From Bdellovibrio svalbardensis (GTDB lineage: Bacteria; Bdellovibrionota; Bdellovibrionia; Bdellovibrionales; Bdellovibrionaceae), in the NCBI RefSeq assembly GCF_029531655.1, contig NZ_JANRMI010000002.1:558001-622000 (forward strand): DNA of 64,000 bases, given 5' to 3'. The notes beneath the pieces are model-generated. The model saw nothing but the letters and a program-made list of their open reading frames with translations, made no database searches and was not told where the DNA came from. The position numbers and the translations under genes are program-made. Numbering within the stretch: the first letter of the stretch is position 1; each line of letters begins with the position of its first letter. This document shows, in pieces, positions 9,258-18,207 of the stretch.

Positions 9258-10201
9258 AAAAGCAGTGGATAGCCTTATTGGCGGCATCGCTATTATTGGT
9301 GGGGTTTGTCGGATATCGGTCGTTCAAAGCCTCGAATAAGAGCGATTGGAAGAGTATCAAACCTTCTCAAGCCGAATTGGTGATCAAGGTCACAGCCAAC
9401 GGTTCAGTCACTCCTCGCAACAAACTGGTTGTGACGACTCCGATTTCGGGCCGAGTGGATCGCGTTTTGGTCGAAGAAGGCGCTAAAGTTCGCAAAGGGC
9501 AGCAAGTGGCTCTTCTGAGTTCTAGTGATCGCGTGGCTCTGATGGATTCTCTAAATCAAGGTCTTGATGCCGGGGAACAACAACGTCTTAAAGACATGTA
9601 TCGACCAACTCCAATTCTGGCGCCAGCGGCGGGTACTATCGTCCTTCGGGCAGTGAATCAAGGTCAGTCGGTCAACACCGAAACTACACTCTTTGAGATT
9701 TCCGATATGCTTATCGTGATCTCCAAAGTGGATGAAACAGATATTGCAAAAGTTCGGGTTGGACAGGCTGTTGAAATCAGTATTGATGCTTACGCTGGCC
9801 ATAAGTTTGCCGGAATTGTGGATCGTATTGGACAACAAAGCACGGTTACCAATAACGTCACGACTTATGATGTCTTTATTTCTCCGAAAGAGACTTTTCC
9901 GGACAATATCAAATCAGGAATGTCTTCAAGTGTAGACTATCTGATTTCCAAGAAAGACAATGCTCTTTTGATTCCAACCTGGCTTTCTGAGGGGCGTAAG
10001 AATGCTAAAATGGAATTAATGATCGCTGACGCTTCTGGAAAGCCTCAGAAAAAAGAAGTGCTTTTGGGGGAATCCAACGGTGACTCCGTGGAGGTTGTCG
10101 AAGGACTGACCAGTACGGATGAATTGTTATACAAACCATTGACCTATGAAACAGAAACTAAAGGCGCGCCCTTCAGCGTCGGCGGTAAAAAATCAAAATA
10201 A
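9254..10201 (+). CDS. HlyD/MacA-like periplasmic adaptor with a very short hairpin
   Basis: This 315-residue membrane-fusion protein has one N-terminal anchor helix (about 5-22). The first lipoyl half-motif (GRVDRVLVEEGAKVRKGQ) is followed after only about 35 residues by the second (ILAPAAGTIV...NQGQSVN), then beta-barrel and membrane-proximal domains. The usual long alpha-hairpin that docks on TolC is almost absent. E. coli MacA is about 370 residues and has that hairpin. The start is GTG at 9254, overlapping the TolC-like stop; the stop shares one base with the ATG of the MacB-like gene. It clearly belongs to a MacAB-TolC-type set; the substrate is unknown. Confidence 0.85.
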   Translation: MKKQWIALLAASLLLVGFVGYRSFKASNKSDWKSIKPSQAELVIKVTANGSVTPRNKLVVTTPISGRVDRVLVEEGAKVRKGQQVALLSSSDRVALMDSLNQGLDAGEQQRLKDMYRPTPILAPAAGTIVLRAVNQGQSVNTETTLFEISDMLIVISKVDETDIAKVRVGQAVEISIDAYAGHKFAGIVDRIGQQSTVTNNVTTYDVFISPKETFPDNIKSGMSSSVDYLISKKDNALLIPTWLSEGRKNAKMELMIADASGKPQKKEVLLGESNGDSVEVVEGLTSTDELLYKPLTYETETKGAPFSVGGKKSK

Positions 10202-12180
10202 TGAAGCCACTTATCAGTATTCGTAATTTGAAGAAACAATATGTCACCGATGTCGGGGACGGCGAACTTATTGAAGTCGCCGCTTTGGCGGGGGTGGATC
10301 TTGATATTCATCAGGGCGAATTTGTGGCGATCATGGGGCCGTCGGGATCCGGTAAATCCACTTTGATGCAGATCCTCGGTTTATTGGATCGCTCAACAAG
10401 TGGGGAGTTTCATTTAAACGGCCAAGACATTGGGAAAATGAACGATGACCAGTTGGCAGAACTGCGTTCACATCTCATTGGTTTCGTATTTCAATTTTTC
10501 AACCTATTGCCTCGTTCGACCTGCATCGACAATGTCGCTTTGCCAATCATCTATTCAGGCGGGCCCAATCCTCAGGAACGTGCCATTGAACTATTGAAGA
10601 CCGTGGACCTTGGTCACCGTTTGACTCATCGTCCGCATCAGCTTTCAGGTGGTCAACAGCAGCGTGTGGCTATTGCCAGAGCTTTAGCTAACAATCCTAA
10701 AATTATTTTTGCTGACGAACCCACGGGGAATATCTCTTCACAACAAACTGAAGAAGTTCTGAACCTTTTGGATGACCTCAATAAAAAAGGTGTCACGATC
10801 ATTCTAGTGACCCATGAACCGGAAGTAGCGCACCGTGCGCGTCGTTTAATCACCATTCGTGATGGAGTGGTTGAAGGGGATGAAACTCTTCAAGAGCCAA
10901 GAATTCGCTGTACCCAGCCGGAGCAGATCCCGGTGAAAGAGAAAGCTGATTCCTTCCATTGGAAACGTTCCCGTGAAAACCTTCGTATGGCCTGGGGTTC
11001 TTTGACGTTGAATTTGCTTCGCACCAGTCTGGCGACATTAGGGGTGATCATCGGTATTGCCTCCTTCGTTGCCATGGTGGCCATTGGTGAAGGTGCCAAA
11101 AAAGCTGTCGGCGATATGATTTCCTCATTGGGTACGAACATCCTTAATATTCGTGCGGTGAATCCCCGCGGAGCTAAGGGGACTAACGACAACTATCGCA
11201 AGTTTGAGATCAACGATTTCGAAGCATTGCAGCAGTTTGCCAAGACAGTTCCCGCCATCAAGAATGTCGACACTCAAGTTTATGGGGATGTGACGGTCTC
11301 GTATCAAAATAAAAACTCGGTTGTTGAACTTATGGGCGCAACTCCGACAATCGAGGGTATGCAGAATTTCAAGCCGATTATGGGTCGGTTTTTTACCGAA
11401 GATGAAAATCACATGCAGGCTCGCGTGGCCCTCATAGGTCAGACCGTTGCCCAGAATCTATTTGGCGATCAGAATCCGGTGGGTTCGATGATCAAACTTA
11501 ATAAGGCCGAGTACCAAGTCATTGGCCTTTTGCCAAGAAAAGGGGCGACGGCCTATAAGGATCGCGATGAATTGATCATCGTTCCGTTGCGCACGGGTAT
11601 GAACCGAATTCTAGGTCGGAAAAGTTTGGCCGTTATGACAGTTGAAGCCGTGGATTCTGCCTATATGAATCGCGCGCAGGCCAGTGTTGATGATTGGTTC
11701 TATGAATATCGCCAACTCAAAGACGGTGAAGCGAAAAACTATGAAATTCGCAACATGAATGACATTCAACAGCTCTATACCCAATCGACGGGAATTATTT
11801 CCTCAATGCTGAAGGCGATTTCCATTGTCGCGTTGTTGGTGGGTGGAATTGGAATTATGAACGTGATGTTTGTCTCAGTGAAAGAGAGAACACGCGAAGT
11901 GGGTTTAAGGAAAGCCATCGGCGCCAAGCGATTGGATATACTTTCTCAATTCCTGGTCGAGTCTGTGCTGATTGGTCTTTTCGGTGGGATTGTCGGAATG
12001 ATATTAGGTTATCTTTTGTCGATTGCTGCCAGTGAGCTTTTGGATTGGGCGACACTGTTCTCAGTCGGGTCCGTCGTGATTGCTTTTGTATTTTCTTTTG
12101 TGGTGGGATTGGTGTTTGGTTTGTGGCCAGCAAAGCAGGCTTCAGAGCTGTCGCCGATTGAAGCCCTTCGTTACGAATAA
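10201..12180 (+). CDS. MacB-like ABC transporter, fused ATPase and permease
   Basis: A 659-residue half-transporter of the mechanotransmission type. The ATPase domain (1-225) shows Walker A GPSGSGKST, signature LSGGQQQRVAIARAL and Walker B IIFADEPTGN. A linker leads to TM1 (about residue 275), a large periplasmic domain, and three C-terminal FtsX-type helices. This is the MacB domain order and length. MacB homologues drive macrolide, toxin or lipoprotein/glycolipid export from the periplasm through a TolC channel. Here the operon context of uronic-acid sugar enzymes points to a glycan-related substrate rather than an antibiotic, which is inference. Confidence 0.9.
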   Translation: MKPLISIRNLKKQYVTDVGDGELIEVAALAGVDLDIHQGEFVAIMGPSGSGKSTLMQILGLLDRSTSGEFHLNGQDIGKMNDDQLAELRSHLIGFVFQFFNLLPRSTCIDNVALPIIYSGGPNPQERAIELLKTVDLGHRLTHRPHQLSGGQQQRVAIARALANNPKIIFADEPTGNISSQQTEEVLNLLDDLNKKGVTIILVTHEPEVAHRARRLITIRDGVVEGDETLQEPRIRCTQPEQIPVKEKADSFHWKRSRENLRMAWGSLTLNLLRTSLATLGVIIGIASFVAMVAIGEGAKKAVGDMISSLGTNILNIRAVNPRGAKGTNDNYRKFEINDFEALQQFAKTVPAIKNVDTQVYGDVTVSYQNKNSVVELMGATPTIEGMQNFKPIMGRFFTEDENHMQARVALIGQTVAQNLFGDQNPVGSMIKLNKAEYQVIGLLPRKGATAYKDRDELIIVPLRTGMNRILGRKSLAVMTVEAVDSAYMNRAQASVDDWFYEYRQLKDGEAKNYEIRNMNDIQQLYTQSTGIISSMLKAISIVALLVGGIGIMNVMFVSVKERTREVGLRKAIGAKRLDILSQFLVESVLIGLFGGIVGMILGYLLSIAASELLDWATLFSVGSVVIAFVFSFVVGLVFGLWPAKQASELSPIEALRYE

Positions 12181-12222
12181 TAATCTCTAAAAAATTGATT
12201 GTGGCAGGAATGCCGGTGGTTG

Positions 12223-12249
12223 AAGTACTTCGGGGAGCCCGAAGTACTT
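12223..12249. terminator. perfect hairpin between converging glycan operons
   Basis: AAGTACTTCGGG, a GAG loop, and its exact complement form a 12-bp stem. It is followed on the plus strand by TTATTATTT. It lies in the 75-base gap between the macB-like gene and the leftward lyase gene and probably ends the rightward operon. Confidence 0.75.
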
Positions 12250-12255
12250 TATTAT

Positions 12256-13029
12256 TTACTCGCCTTTGAGTTGTTTTGCTGTGGGAGCACGTCGATAGTT
12301 GTCGTGGTAGGCTACCAAAGGGGATGTCGGAGTTTCTCGGCAGTAGACGCCAATTTTCAAATAAGGACCTTTGTCGTCGTTGTATCCAATCGGTCCGCGG
12401 TAGTCGACGATCTGCTGACCGTTTCTCCAAATTTGCACAAGGCCGGTGGCCTCATAAGACCAAAATACTCGAACAACGAAATCGTTCCATTCACCTTTCT
12501 TAAAGGCGCGGTCTTGGTAAAATGTCAGCTCTGGACCGGGAACTCCCTTTTGAATTTTCTCGGCGTTGTAACGGCCTGTAATGGCAAGCTCACCAGTTCC
12601 ACGCAAGCGAATCGCGATGGGTGGATTGCGATCGCCATCGCCTGGGTCTTGCTGGTCATGCCATTGCGCAAAGACGCAAGAGTTGGATTCAGTGACAGGA
12701 AATTCTTCCGGGACATAGAAAGACAGTGAATACCAGGTTTCCTTAAAAAGCGGCGCAAAATAAGGATCACGCAATTCTGAACGGAATCCGCCAGAAACGT
12801 TTTCGTCTTTGCGAAGTTCGAAGCGAACCGCTTTTTTGCCTGAACGCACGACATCACTTTGAATAATTGCCGAATGATCTTGAGGTATGCGCTTGATGTC
12901 CCAGCCGGAAAAGTCACCCTTTTCAAAATCAGAGAAAAAAACTTCAGAAGCCTGCTCTGGAAGTTTTTTACCCATGCCATGGGCTTGCATGGAAGCCAGG
13001 ATAACGAGAGCGATATAAAGGTGATTCAT
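12256..13029 (-). CDS. secreted polysaccharide lyase (heparin-lyase-I-like fold)
   Basis: The protein has 257 residues with a signal peptide (1-18). The mature domain is a beta-jelly roll with FSDFEKGDFSGW near its start, RSELRDP (a typical substrate-binding strand), VFAQWHDQ and KIGVYC near the end. These match the polysaccharide lyase group that includes heparin lyase I and alginate/glucuronan lyases, which cleave uronic-acid polymers by beta-elimination. It is the last gene of the leftward seven-gene operon and overlaps the preceding gene by four bases. A lyase for a uronic-acid polymer fits the nucleotide sugars made by the facing operon. Exact specificity is unknown. Confidence 0.8.
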   Translation of the reverse strand: MNHLYIALVILASMQAHGMGKKLPEQASEVFFSDFEKGDFSGWDIKRIPQDHSAIIQSDVVRSGKKAVRFELRKDENVSGGFRSELRDPYFAPLFKETWYSLSFYVPEEFPVTESNSCVFAQWHDQQDPGDGDRNPPIAIRLRGTGELAITGRYNAEKIQKGVPGPELTFYQDRAFKKGEWNDFVVRVFWSYEATGLVQIWRNGQQIVDYRGPIGYNDDKGPYLKIGVYCRETPTSPLVAYHDNYRRAPTAKQLKGE

Positions 13030-14180
13030 GATTGAATCCTTTCTTTGGTGTTTTTCAAGAGGTATTGAGACGTCTTTTCAGAACCATTCAACTCGACCTC
13101 AAAAGAGGGCCAAGGTTGTTGAAGACGGTCGTTCATAATTTTTGCCAAATTCGCTGTGCCAAGATCTTCATCGTAAATGACGGATAGAAGATTCTGGGAG
13201 GCCATGCGGGACGCCCGCAGATTCTGTTCAATATTTTCCATATAAGGATAGACCAGGGCCGGTGTCTTCGTGTTGAGGATGTTCATCACGGTATTATAAC
13301 CGGCCAGGCTGATAGAAAGAGCCACCTGAGAAAGCTCTTCTTCAAAGTTATGCAAGAAAGTTTCGATCTTCAGCTGCGGATTGGCTTCAGATTTTTGTTT
13401 GAGGGCTGTCTTTAGTTCCACAGAGGCATAGGGGCCTGGGACCACTCTAAAGAGGTAGTCTGAAAAATGCGGAAGTGTTTCAAGGACTGCAAGAACCATT
13501 TTATCGCCGACAACTCCGCCGCCCATGCTGACGAGGATTTCCTTGCGGCGTAAAGAAGCTGTTTTGGTCTTTGGTGTTTCAGCGACAAAACCTGTGTAAT
13601 ATAATTTTTCTTGCAGACTGTTTGCCAGTGAGAATGTTTCTTCCAGTTTGAGAATACGTTCGTCCGAATGCACGAGGACGGCATCATAGTGCTCTTGCAC
13701 CAAGCCCGCCATTTTTTTCTCGCGCTCGTGAGAGTTGGACTTTTCCACCAAAATATCACGAACTGAGGTTGTCACAAATATTTGAGGATTTGCAGATCGA
13801 GCTGCTTTAATAAGATTCACCACCTCGGTCTTAAATTTATTGCGGCCAAAGGGGAAAAGCTCTGTGACGATAACGTCAAAGGAATTGTTTTGCAGAAGTG
13901 ACTCGATAGCAAGGTTGCGTTCGGAGAAGATCTGTTCGGGGCTTTTCAATCCTGCCGGATCATAAAGACTGGAATCTGATTCCTTCATCAAGAGAGGAGA
14001 GAGGAAATGATGATGGTAAGAGCTATTTGTAATGCTCTTACCAACATCGGGTCCTCCTTGAAGGAAGTGCACTTCAAAGTCCTTGATTAAGGATTCAGAA
14101 ATCGCCAGGGAGCGAGTCAAATGACCGATGCCCAAAAGATGCTGGCAATAAAAAAGAAGACGCGGTTTGTTCAAACTCAT
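13026..14180 (-). CDS. glycosyltransferase, GT28/COG4671-like (GT-B fold)
   Basis: Protein of 384 residues from the ATG at 14180, whose ATGA overlaps the stop of the upstream gene. An earlier in-frame start at 14207 would run into that gene. The N-terminus reads LLFYCQHLLGIGHLTRS, a nucleotide-sugar transferase loop like those of MurG-related predicted glycosyltransferases. The C-terminal half has VSMGGGVVGDK and the donor-site stretch SLAGYNTVMNIL...PALVYPY. No signal peptide, so it is cytoplasmic. It is a paralogue of the protein encoded at 15418. Donor and acceptor are unknown. Confidence 0.82.
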   Translation of the reverse strand: MSLNKPRLLFYCQHLLGIGHLTRSLAISESLIKDFEVHFLQGGPDVGKSITNSSYHHHFLSPLLMKESDSSLYDPAGLKSPEQIFSERNLAIESLLQNNSFDVIVTELFPFGRNKFKTEVVNLIKAARSANPQIFVTTSVRDILVEKSNSHEREKKMAGLVQEHYDAVLVHSDERILKLEETFSLANSLQEKLYYTGFVAETPKTKTASLRRKEILVSMGGGVVGDKMVLAVLETLPHFSDYLFRVVPGPYASVELKTALKQKSEANPQLKIETFLHNFEEELSQVALSISLAGYNTVMNILNTKTPALVYPYMENIEQNLRASRMASQNLLSVIYDEDLGTANLAKIMNDRLQQPWPSFEVELNGSEKTSQYLLKNTKERIQS

Positions 14181-15421
14181 TTGTAAGGCCCTAAAAGAGT
14201 TGCGCAATTTTTGATAAGGTTTGAACTGTCGAAAACTCGAGCTACTTTCAAGCGGGCCGCTTTACCTAAATTGCGGGCTTTGTCGGTATTGGAGATGAGA
14301 TCTGTGAGGACCTGAGTCAAGGCCTGAGCATCCTTCTCTTCAATTAGAATCCCATCTTCATTGTGAGAGATAAGTTCCGGGATTCCTGACACATTGGTGG
14401 CGACAACTGGAAGTTCCATCGCCATGGCTTCGGCAACTGTGTTGGGAATGCCGTCGCGGTCACCACTTTCAGTCAACTTAGAGCCACAGATAAAGATCCC
14501 ACCCTGATTCAGGCGCTCAATAATTTGTGGATGAGTGGCGGTGTAGTGAAATTTGATCTCGTTCTGCAGACCCAAAGTATCGCGCAACTGCAAAAGTTCT
14601 TTTTTGAGTTCGCCAGAACCAAAGATGTCATAAGAAAATTCATGACCCTGTTGTTTTAGTGTTTGCAGAGCCGTGAAGATCACGTCGTAGCCCTTTTTTT
14701 CGACCAGACGTCCAACGCTGACAAAACGGCAAAGTTCTGCGCGGGAGTAAGATTTTTCCACAGTAGGTTTAAAGGAATTCAAGTTGATGCCGTGATAGAC
14801 CTTGTGAACTTTATGATGTTGAACGCCAGGAAGCTTTTGCATGAACTCATGATTGTAGCTGGTGCAAGTCATAATGAGTTCAGACCCATTGATGCGTTCA
14901 GTAAGATGTTTTGGAGAGATGGTGTAAATGTCTTTAGCGTGAGCTGAAATTGAATAACGCAATCCTGCGATATTTGCCATGTACCAGGTCATCTCGGTTG
15001 GCGTGTGTGCAAAATGAGAATGCAGGTGGTGAATCGGGGAATTTTGAGTACCCAGGTTTTTCTTAGAGACCAACCATCCAGCCTGCAAGAATCGTTTGAT
15101 CGGGCTGTCATCCCATTGCAGTAAGGACCGGGAGGATGCAATGCTTAAATATTTTAGATAGCGCAAGGGGAAACGCAGAAAGCTTTTTAGGTTTTCTTGT
15201 GCGACAGTGCTGAATTCTTGCCAGATATATTCAGGCACATAGGTCACAGGAGCCTGAATCAAGGAAACAATGGGTTGACGTTCAGGTTCGCGTGCTTTGC
15301 GCATCGAAAGAATTTCGATTTTAAAGCCCTGTTGTTCCAGTAAATAAATTTCTTGCGCGATGAAAGTTTCGCTGACTCGAGGATAGCCTTTTAGAATAAA
15401 GCCTATGGCGGTATTTTTCAT
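14177..15421 (-). CDS. glycosyltransferase family 4
   Basis: This 414-residue GT-B enzyme begins with FILKGYPRVSETFIAQEIYLLE, a common opening of GT4 exopolysaccharide transferases. It has HLHSHFAHTP in the N-terminal domain, VGRLVEKKGYD at the domain junction, and the GT4 EX7E region ESGDRDGIPNTVAEAMA in the C-terminal domain. Retaining transfer from a nucleotide sugar at the cytoplasmic face is expected. Its ATG overlaps the stop of the 15418 gene. It lies between the two COG4671-like transferases, so three sugars may be added in turn. Confidence 0.88.
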   Translation of the reverse strand: MKNTAIGFILKGYPRVSETFIAQEIYLLEQQGFKIEILSMRKAREPERQPIVSLIQAPVTYVPEYIWQEFSTVAQENLKSFLRFPLRYLKYLSIASSRSLLQWDDSPIKRFLQAGWLVSKKNLGTQNSPIHHLHSHFAHTPTEMTWYMANIAGLRYSISAHAKDIYTISPKHLTERINGSELIMTCTSYNHEFMQKLPGVQHHKVHKVYHGINLNSFKPTVEKSYSRAELCRFVSVGRLVEKKGYDVIFTALQTLKQQGHEFSYDIFGSGELKKELLQLRDTLGLQNEIKFHYTATHPQIIERLNQGGIFICGSKLTESGDRDGIPNTVAEAMAMELPVVATNVSGIPELISHNEDGILIEEKDAQALTQVLTDLISNTDKARNLGKAARLKVARVFDSSNLIKNCATLLGPYK

Positions 15422-16581
15422 AAGATGCCTTTAACGAAGAGCTCGCGGAATTCTGAAAGTCCACGTGCTTTAAATGTCGGAGCCTGTTGTTTCTTCTCTA
15501 ATCTGTTTACAATCAAGTTAAGTAAAGTGTCGATCGTGAGGGAATCTGGTGCGAGGTAGTCACAAAGACCCAGTTCACTAAAGACGGAGGCACGGATCAA
15601 TTGCTCTTTGCGGGGCTGGACTCTGGGTAGAATAATGGGTTTCTGGCCCATAACAACCAATTCAGTCATTGTGTTATAGCCGCCCATAGAGACGACCAGG
15701 TCGCTTTGTTGGAAAACGGAGAAAGAGTCACTGACAAAGTCTTTAACCGATAGTTGCGGCATTTGAGTTTGCAGGTCCTGCAATTTTTTAACAGATTCAG
15801 GATTGGCAAAAGGTCCGGCTAAAATATAGGAATTAAAAGGCAATGAGGAAGCTTTTGACTCCAGCATTTGCGTGTAGAGTTTCAAGATGTCGTCGCCGTC
15901 ACCGCCGCCGCCCAAAGTTAATGTCACAGTCGGAAGGGTGTTTTCGAACGGCATTTTAAAAGTGCTATGATTGAGGTTCTCTTCCGGATGCACATAGCCC
16001 ACATACAAAAGCTTTGCAGCAAGTTCCGGGTCCAAATTGTACTCTTTGGCGAAATCATAAACATGCTTTTCGCCATAGATGAGGACGTAGTCGAAGAATC
16101 TCTGCAAGGATTCTTTGGTGTCACGCTTGTTCCATTCGTCTTGGACCGCCTCAGTTTCATCCAGGATATCTCGGAAGCCACAGACCACTTTGCAGTTCTT
16201 TTGCTGGGTTTTGAGATACTCCAAAGTGGGAAGAAGTTCTCGTTTTACCCCGAGGGGCTCTTTGTCGATGATCAGAACGTCAGGTTGGAATGCACGGGCG
16301 GCACTTAGAATCAAAGAAGATCTGAGATTTACAAAGCCGTCGATAGGAATATTCAGACTGCGTGGCACGTACTGGCCGGTGACTTGTTTAGTGAAACCAG
16401 GGAGATTGAGATACTCAATGCCTTGAGACGACGAATAAGCGCTGGCTTTCGGAGACGCACAGATAATTAAAATGGACTTGTCACTGCCAGCGATTTCATT
16501 GGCTAACTTTTGGGTTCTGCGGATATGCCCCAGGCCAAAAGTGTCATGTGAGTAAAAGATAATGCGCTTATGCTTAGACAA
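15418..16581 (-). CDS. glycosyltransferase, GT28/COG4671-like, TTG start
   Basis: Protein of 387 residues. The N-terminal loop is IIFYSHDTFGLGHIRRTQKLA, and the C-terminal half has TLTLGGGGDGDD and VVSMGGYNTMTELV, the donor-binding signature of this group. The start is TTG at 16581; it is supported by AGGAGG about seven bases upstream and by the overlap with the preceding gene. The protein is related to the 13026 gene product over its length, so the operon carries a diverged pair. The sugar specificities are unknown. Confidence 0.82.
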   Translation of the reverse strand: MSKHKRIIFYSHDTFGLGHIRRTQKLANEIAGSDKSILIICASPKASAYSSSQGIEYLNLPGFTKQVTGQYVPRSLNIPIDGFVNLRSSLILSAARAFQPDVLIIDKEPLGVKRELLPTLEYLKTQQKNCKVVCGFRDILDETEAVQDEWNKRDTKESLQRFFDYVLIYGEKHVYDFAKEYNLDPELAAKLLYVGYVHPEENLNHSTFKMPFENTLPTVTLTLGGGGDGDDILKLYTQMLESKASSLPFNSYILAGPFANPESVKKLQDLQTQMPQLSVKDFVSDSFSVFQQSDLVVSMGGYNTMTELVVMGQKPIILPRVQPRKEQLIRASVFSELGLCDYLAPDSLTIDTLLNLIVNRLEKKQQAPTFKARGLSEFRELFVKGIL

Positions 16582-17269
16582 GGGTGGCCTCCTGGGCAGA
16601 CCAAATATCTTTGTAGCTGAGAACAGGAATTCCTTTGGATTTTACTTCCATCAGAAATAGATCGAGAGTTTCGAAATCAGTGTCTTCCATGTGTTTATGG
16701 TGCAACATGACTCCGCAAAGAGCGCTGTTTTGCCATTGGCTTTCAACCTGTTGCCAAATTCCCTGTGGCGAAGTGATTTTGCCTTTTTTGGAAGTGTGAA
16801 CGTCGACATGAATGTTGATCTCAAGAAGGCCAGGAACCTGGGCTGCTTTGTCTCCATCGCGGGAAAGAACTTTGAATCCCGATTCTTTTAGAACGGGAAT
16901 GAAGTCGTCATCGATACGATTCCATGGCGGTGTGAAGGCCTCAAAATAGAGATCAGGAAAAAGATCACGTGTGATCTGCAAAGACTTCTGCAGGTCATGT
17001 GAGACACCTTCGAGGGTTCTCTGGCTGCCGAACTCGGCTTTCTTGCCCTGGGTTTGGTGATCCAAGTGCGAGTAGCCATGGGAGTGAATCTCCAAAAGTC
17101 CCTTATCTTGAGAGAAGGCGCCTTTCTTGTAGCTGTCATGACAGTACAAAGGAATTGCGGCCGTACAGAGAACGATTTCATGCTTTCGGAAAAGATTCAT
17201 CAATCTTTCGAATTGTTGGGGCATCCATCCGAGGTCATCGTTACGGAAGAATAGAGACTTTTGATTCAT
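16574..17269 (-). CDS. polysaccharide deacetylase-like (NodB-fold, CE4) protein
   Basis: This 231-residue protein has no signal peptide. It shows the CE4 motifs in order: FFRNDD near residue 8 (metal-binding Asp pair), HSHGYSHLDH at about 63 (metal His ligands), FTPPWNRI at about 115, and MLHHKHM near the end. It would remove an N- or O-acetyl group from a sugar or lipid-linked sugar in the cytoplasm. Its start overlaps the stop of the ATP-grasp-like gene (ATGA), and its stop overlaps the next gene's TTG by eight bases. Short cytoplasmic members are also found acting on lipid-linked intermediates. Confidence 0.78.
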   Translation of the reverse strand: MNQKSLFFRNDDLGWMPQQFERLMNLFRKHEIVLCTAAIPLYCHDSYKKGAFSQDKGLLEIHSHGYSHLDHQTQGKKAEFGSQRTLEGVSHDLQKSLQITRDLFPDLYFEAFTPPWNRIDDDFIPVLKESGFKVLSRDGDKAAQVPGLLEINIHVDVHTSKKGKITSPQGIWQQVESQWQNSALCGVMLHHKHMEDTDFETLDLFLMEVKSKGIPVLSYKDIWSAQEATLV

Positions 17270-18207
17270 CGTATACCCTCAATATATTTTTTCTTAAGGT
17301 GCTTGGTGATATTTCCCAGATCGTGGCGCAGGAGTATTCCCGAGAGCCCTCGAAAGCGGACATTCTTCTTCTTTTCAATAATTCGCGTATAGGCGCCCAT
17401 CAGTTGGGGGCGGGATAGAAAACCTGTCCATTGGCCAGGGACGCCTCTGTTGGTGTTAATCTCTAAGATGCGAATTGTTCCATTATCAAAAACCAAGAGA
17501 TCCAGGCCCCAAGCCTGACCCGCTAGAAATTCCTTGGGAAGTTGGTTTAAAAAATCCTGAACGAAATCCTGCGCCCAATAGAACTTTTGAGAGTTCTTGA
17601 TTTCATTCATAGACCAGCGAGAGAAGGAAGCTCCCTTGATCACATCGTCCTCGTAGGTATGGATACGAATTTCTTCGTAGTGCTTGGCCTTTTCAATCAA
17701 GGGATAGCCCGCCAGAGTGCCGATGTTTTCCTGAAGAAGGAATTCCTCGCCGCTGGCAACCTTGTCGATGAGCTCTGCATAATGGGGTTTTGTCGCAAAA
17801 AGGGTCTGCATCAGTTCAGGTTGTTTTGAATGCAGAGCTTTTAAAATCGCGTTCGTTGAGAAAAGATAGAGACCTTTTTCTCCACCCGTATTGATCACGG
17901 TAGTTGGTTTCAATACGGCCTCAGTGGGAAACTCTGATCTTAAGGCGATTTCAATTTTTTCGAGAGGTGCTAACTCTTGCTCAGCAGTGAGCAGTGCATG
18001 TTTGTTGAAAAACTCACGCAGGCCCATGGTGTGAGGATGGTACAAGTGCAGCCCTGATTTGATATTGGCAGACAAAGCTTTATACAAATAAAGCTTGTCG
18101 GTGAAAAGTCCCGTGCGCTCTGAAACTTCAACCAGGTTATGTGTATACAATGCCTTGAGCCAGTCATTGCGAACCGGGCGGCAAGAGATGGGTTTTAGAT
18201 TTTTCAC
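17266..18207 (-). CDS. ATP-grasp-like protein of unknown substrate
   Basis: This 313-residue cytoplasmic protein has the look of an ATP-grasp ligase. Mid-protein it has AVLKPTTVINTGGEKG, and late it has GLDLLVFDNGTIRILEINTNRG, where the acidic/Asn residues usually bind Mg-ATP. ATP-grasp enzymes join a carboxylate to an amine or thiol. In a uronic-acid glycan locus it could amidate or attach an amino acid to a sugar carboxylate; this is inference. The GTG start at 18207 overlaps the ABC exporter stop (GTGA). A close family name is not recognised, so specificity is open. Confidence 0.6.
   Translation of the reverse strand: MKNLKPISCRPVRNDWLKALYTHNLVEVSERTGLFTDKLYLYKALSANIKSGLHLYHPHTMGLREFFNKHALLTAEQELAPLEKIEIALRSEFPTEAVLKPTTVINTGGEKGLYLFSTNAILKALHSKQPELMQTLFATKPHYAELIDKVASGEEFLLQENIGTLAGYPLIEKAKHYEEIRIHTYEDDVIKGASFSRWSMNEIKNSQKFYWAQDFVQDFLNQLPKEFLAGQAWGLDLLVFDNGTIRILEINTNRGVPGQWTGFLSRPQLMGAYTRIIEKKKNVRFRGLSGILLRHDLGNITKHLKKKYIEGIR

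Noticed and set aside
8013-12180. Macrolide-resistance assignment for the TolC/HlyD/MacB set
   Set aside because: MacB-like exporters have many substrates. The operon context is sugar metabolism, so an antibiotic role is unsupported.
12199-12729. Plus-strand reading frame across the operon junction
   Set aside because: It runs through the terminator hairpin and the lyase gene in antisense, and it has no ribosome site.
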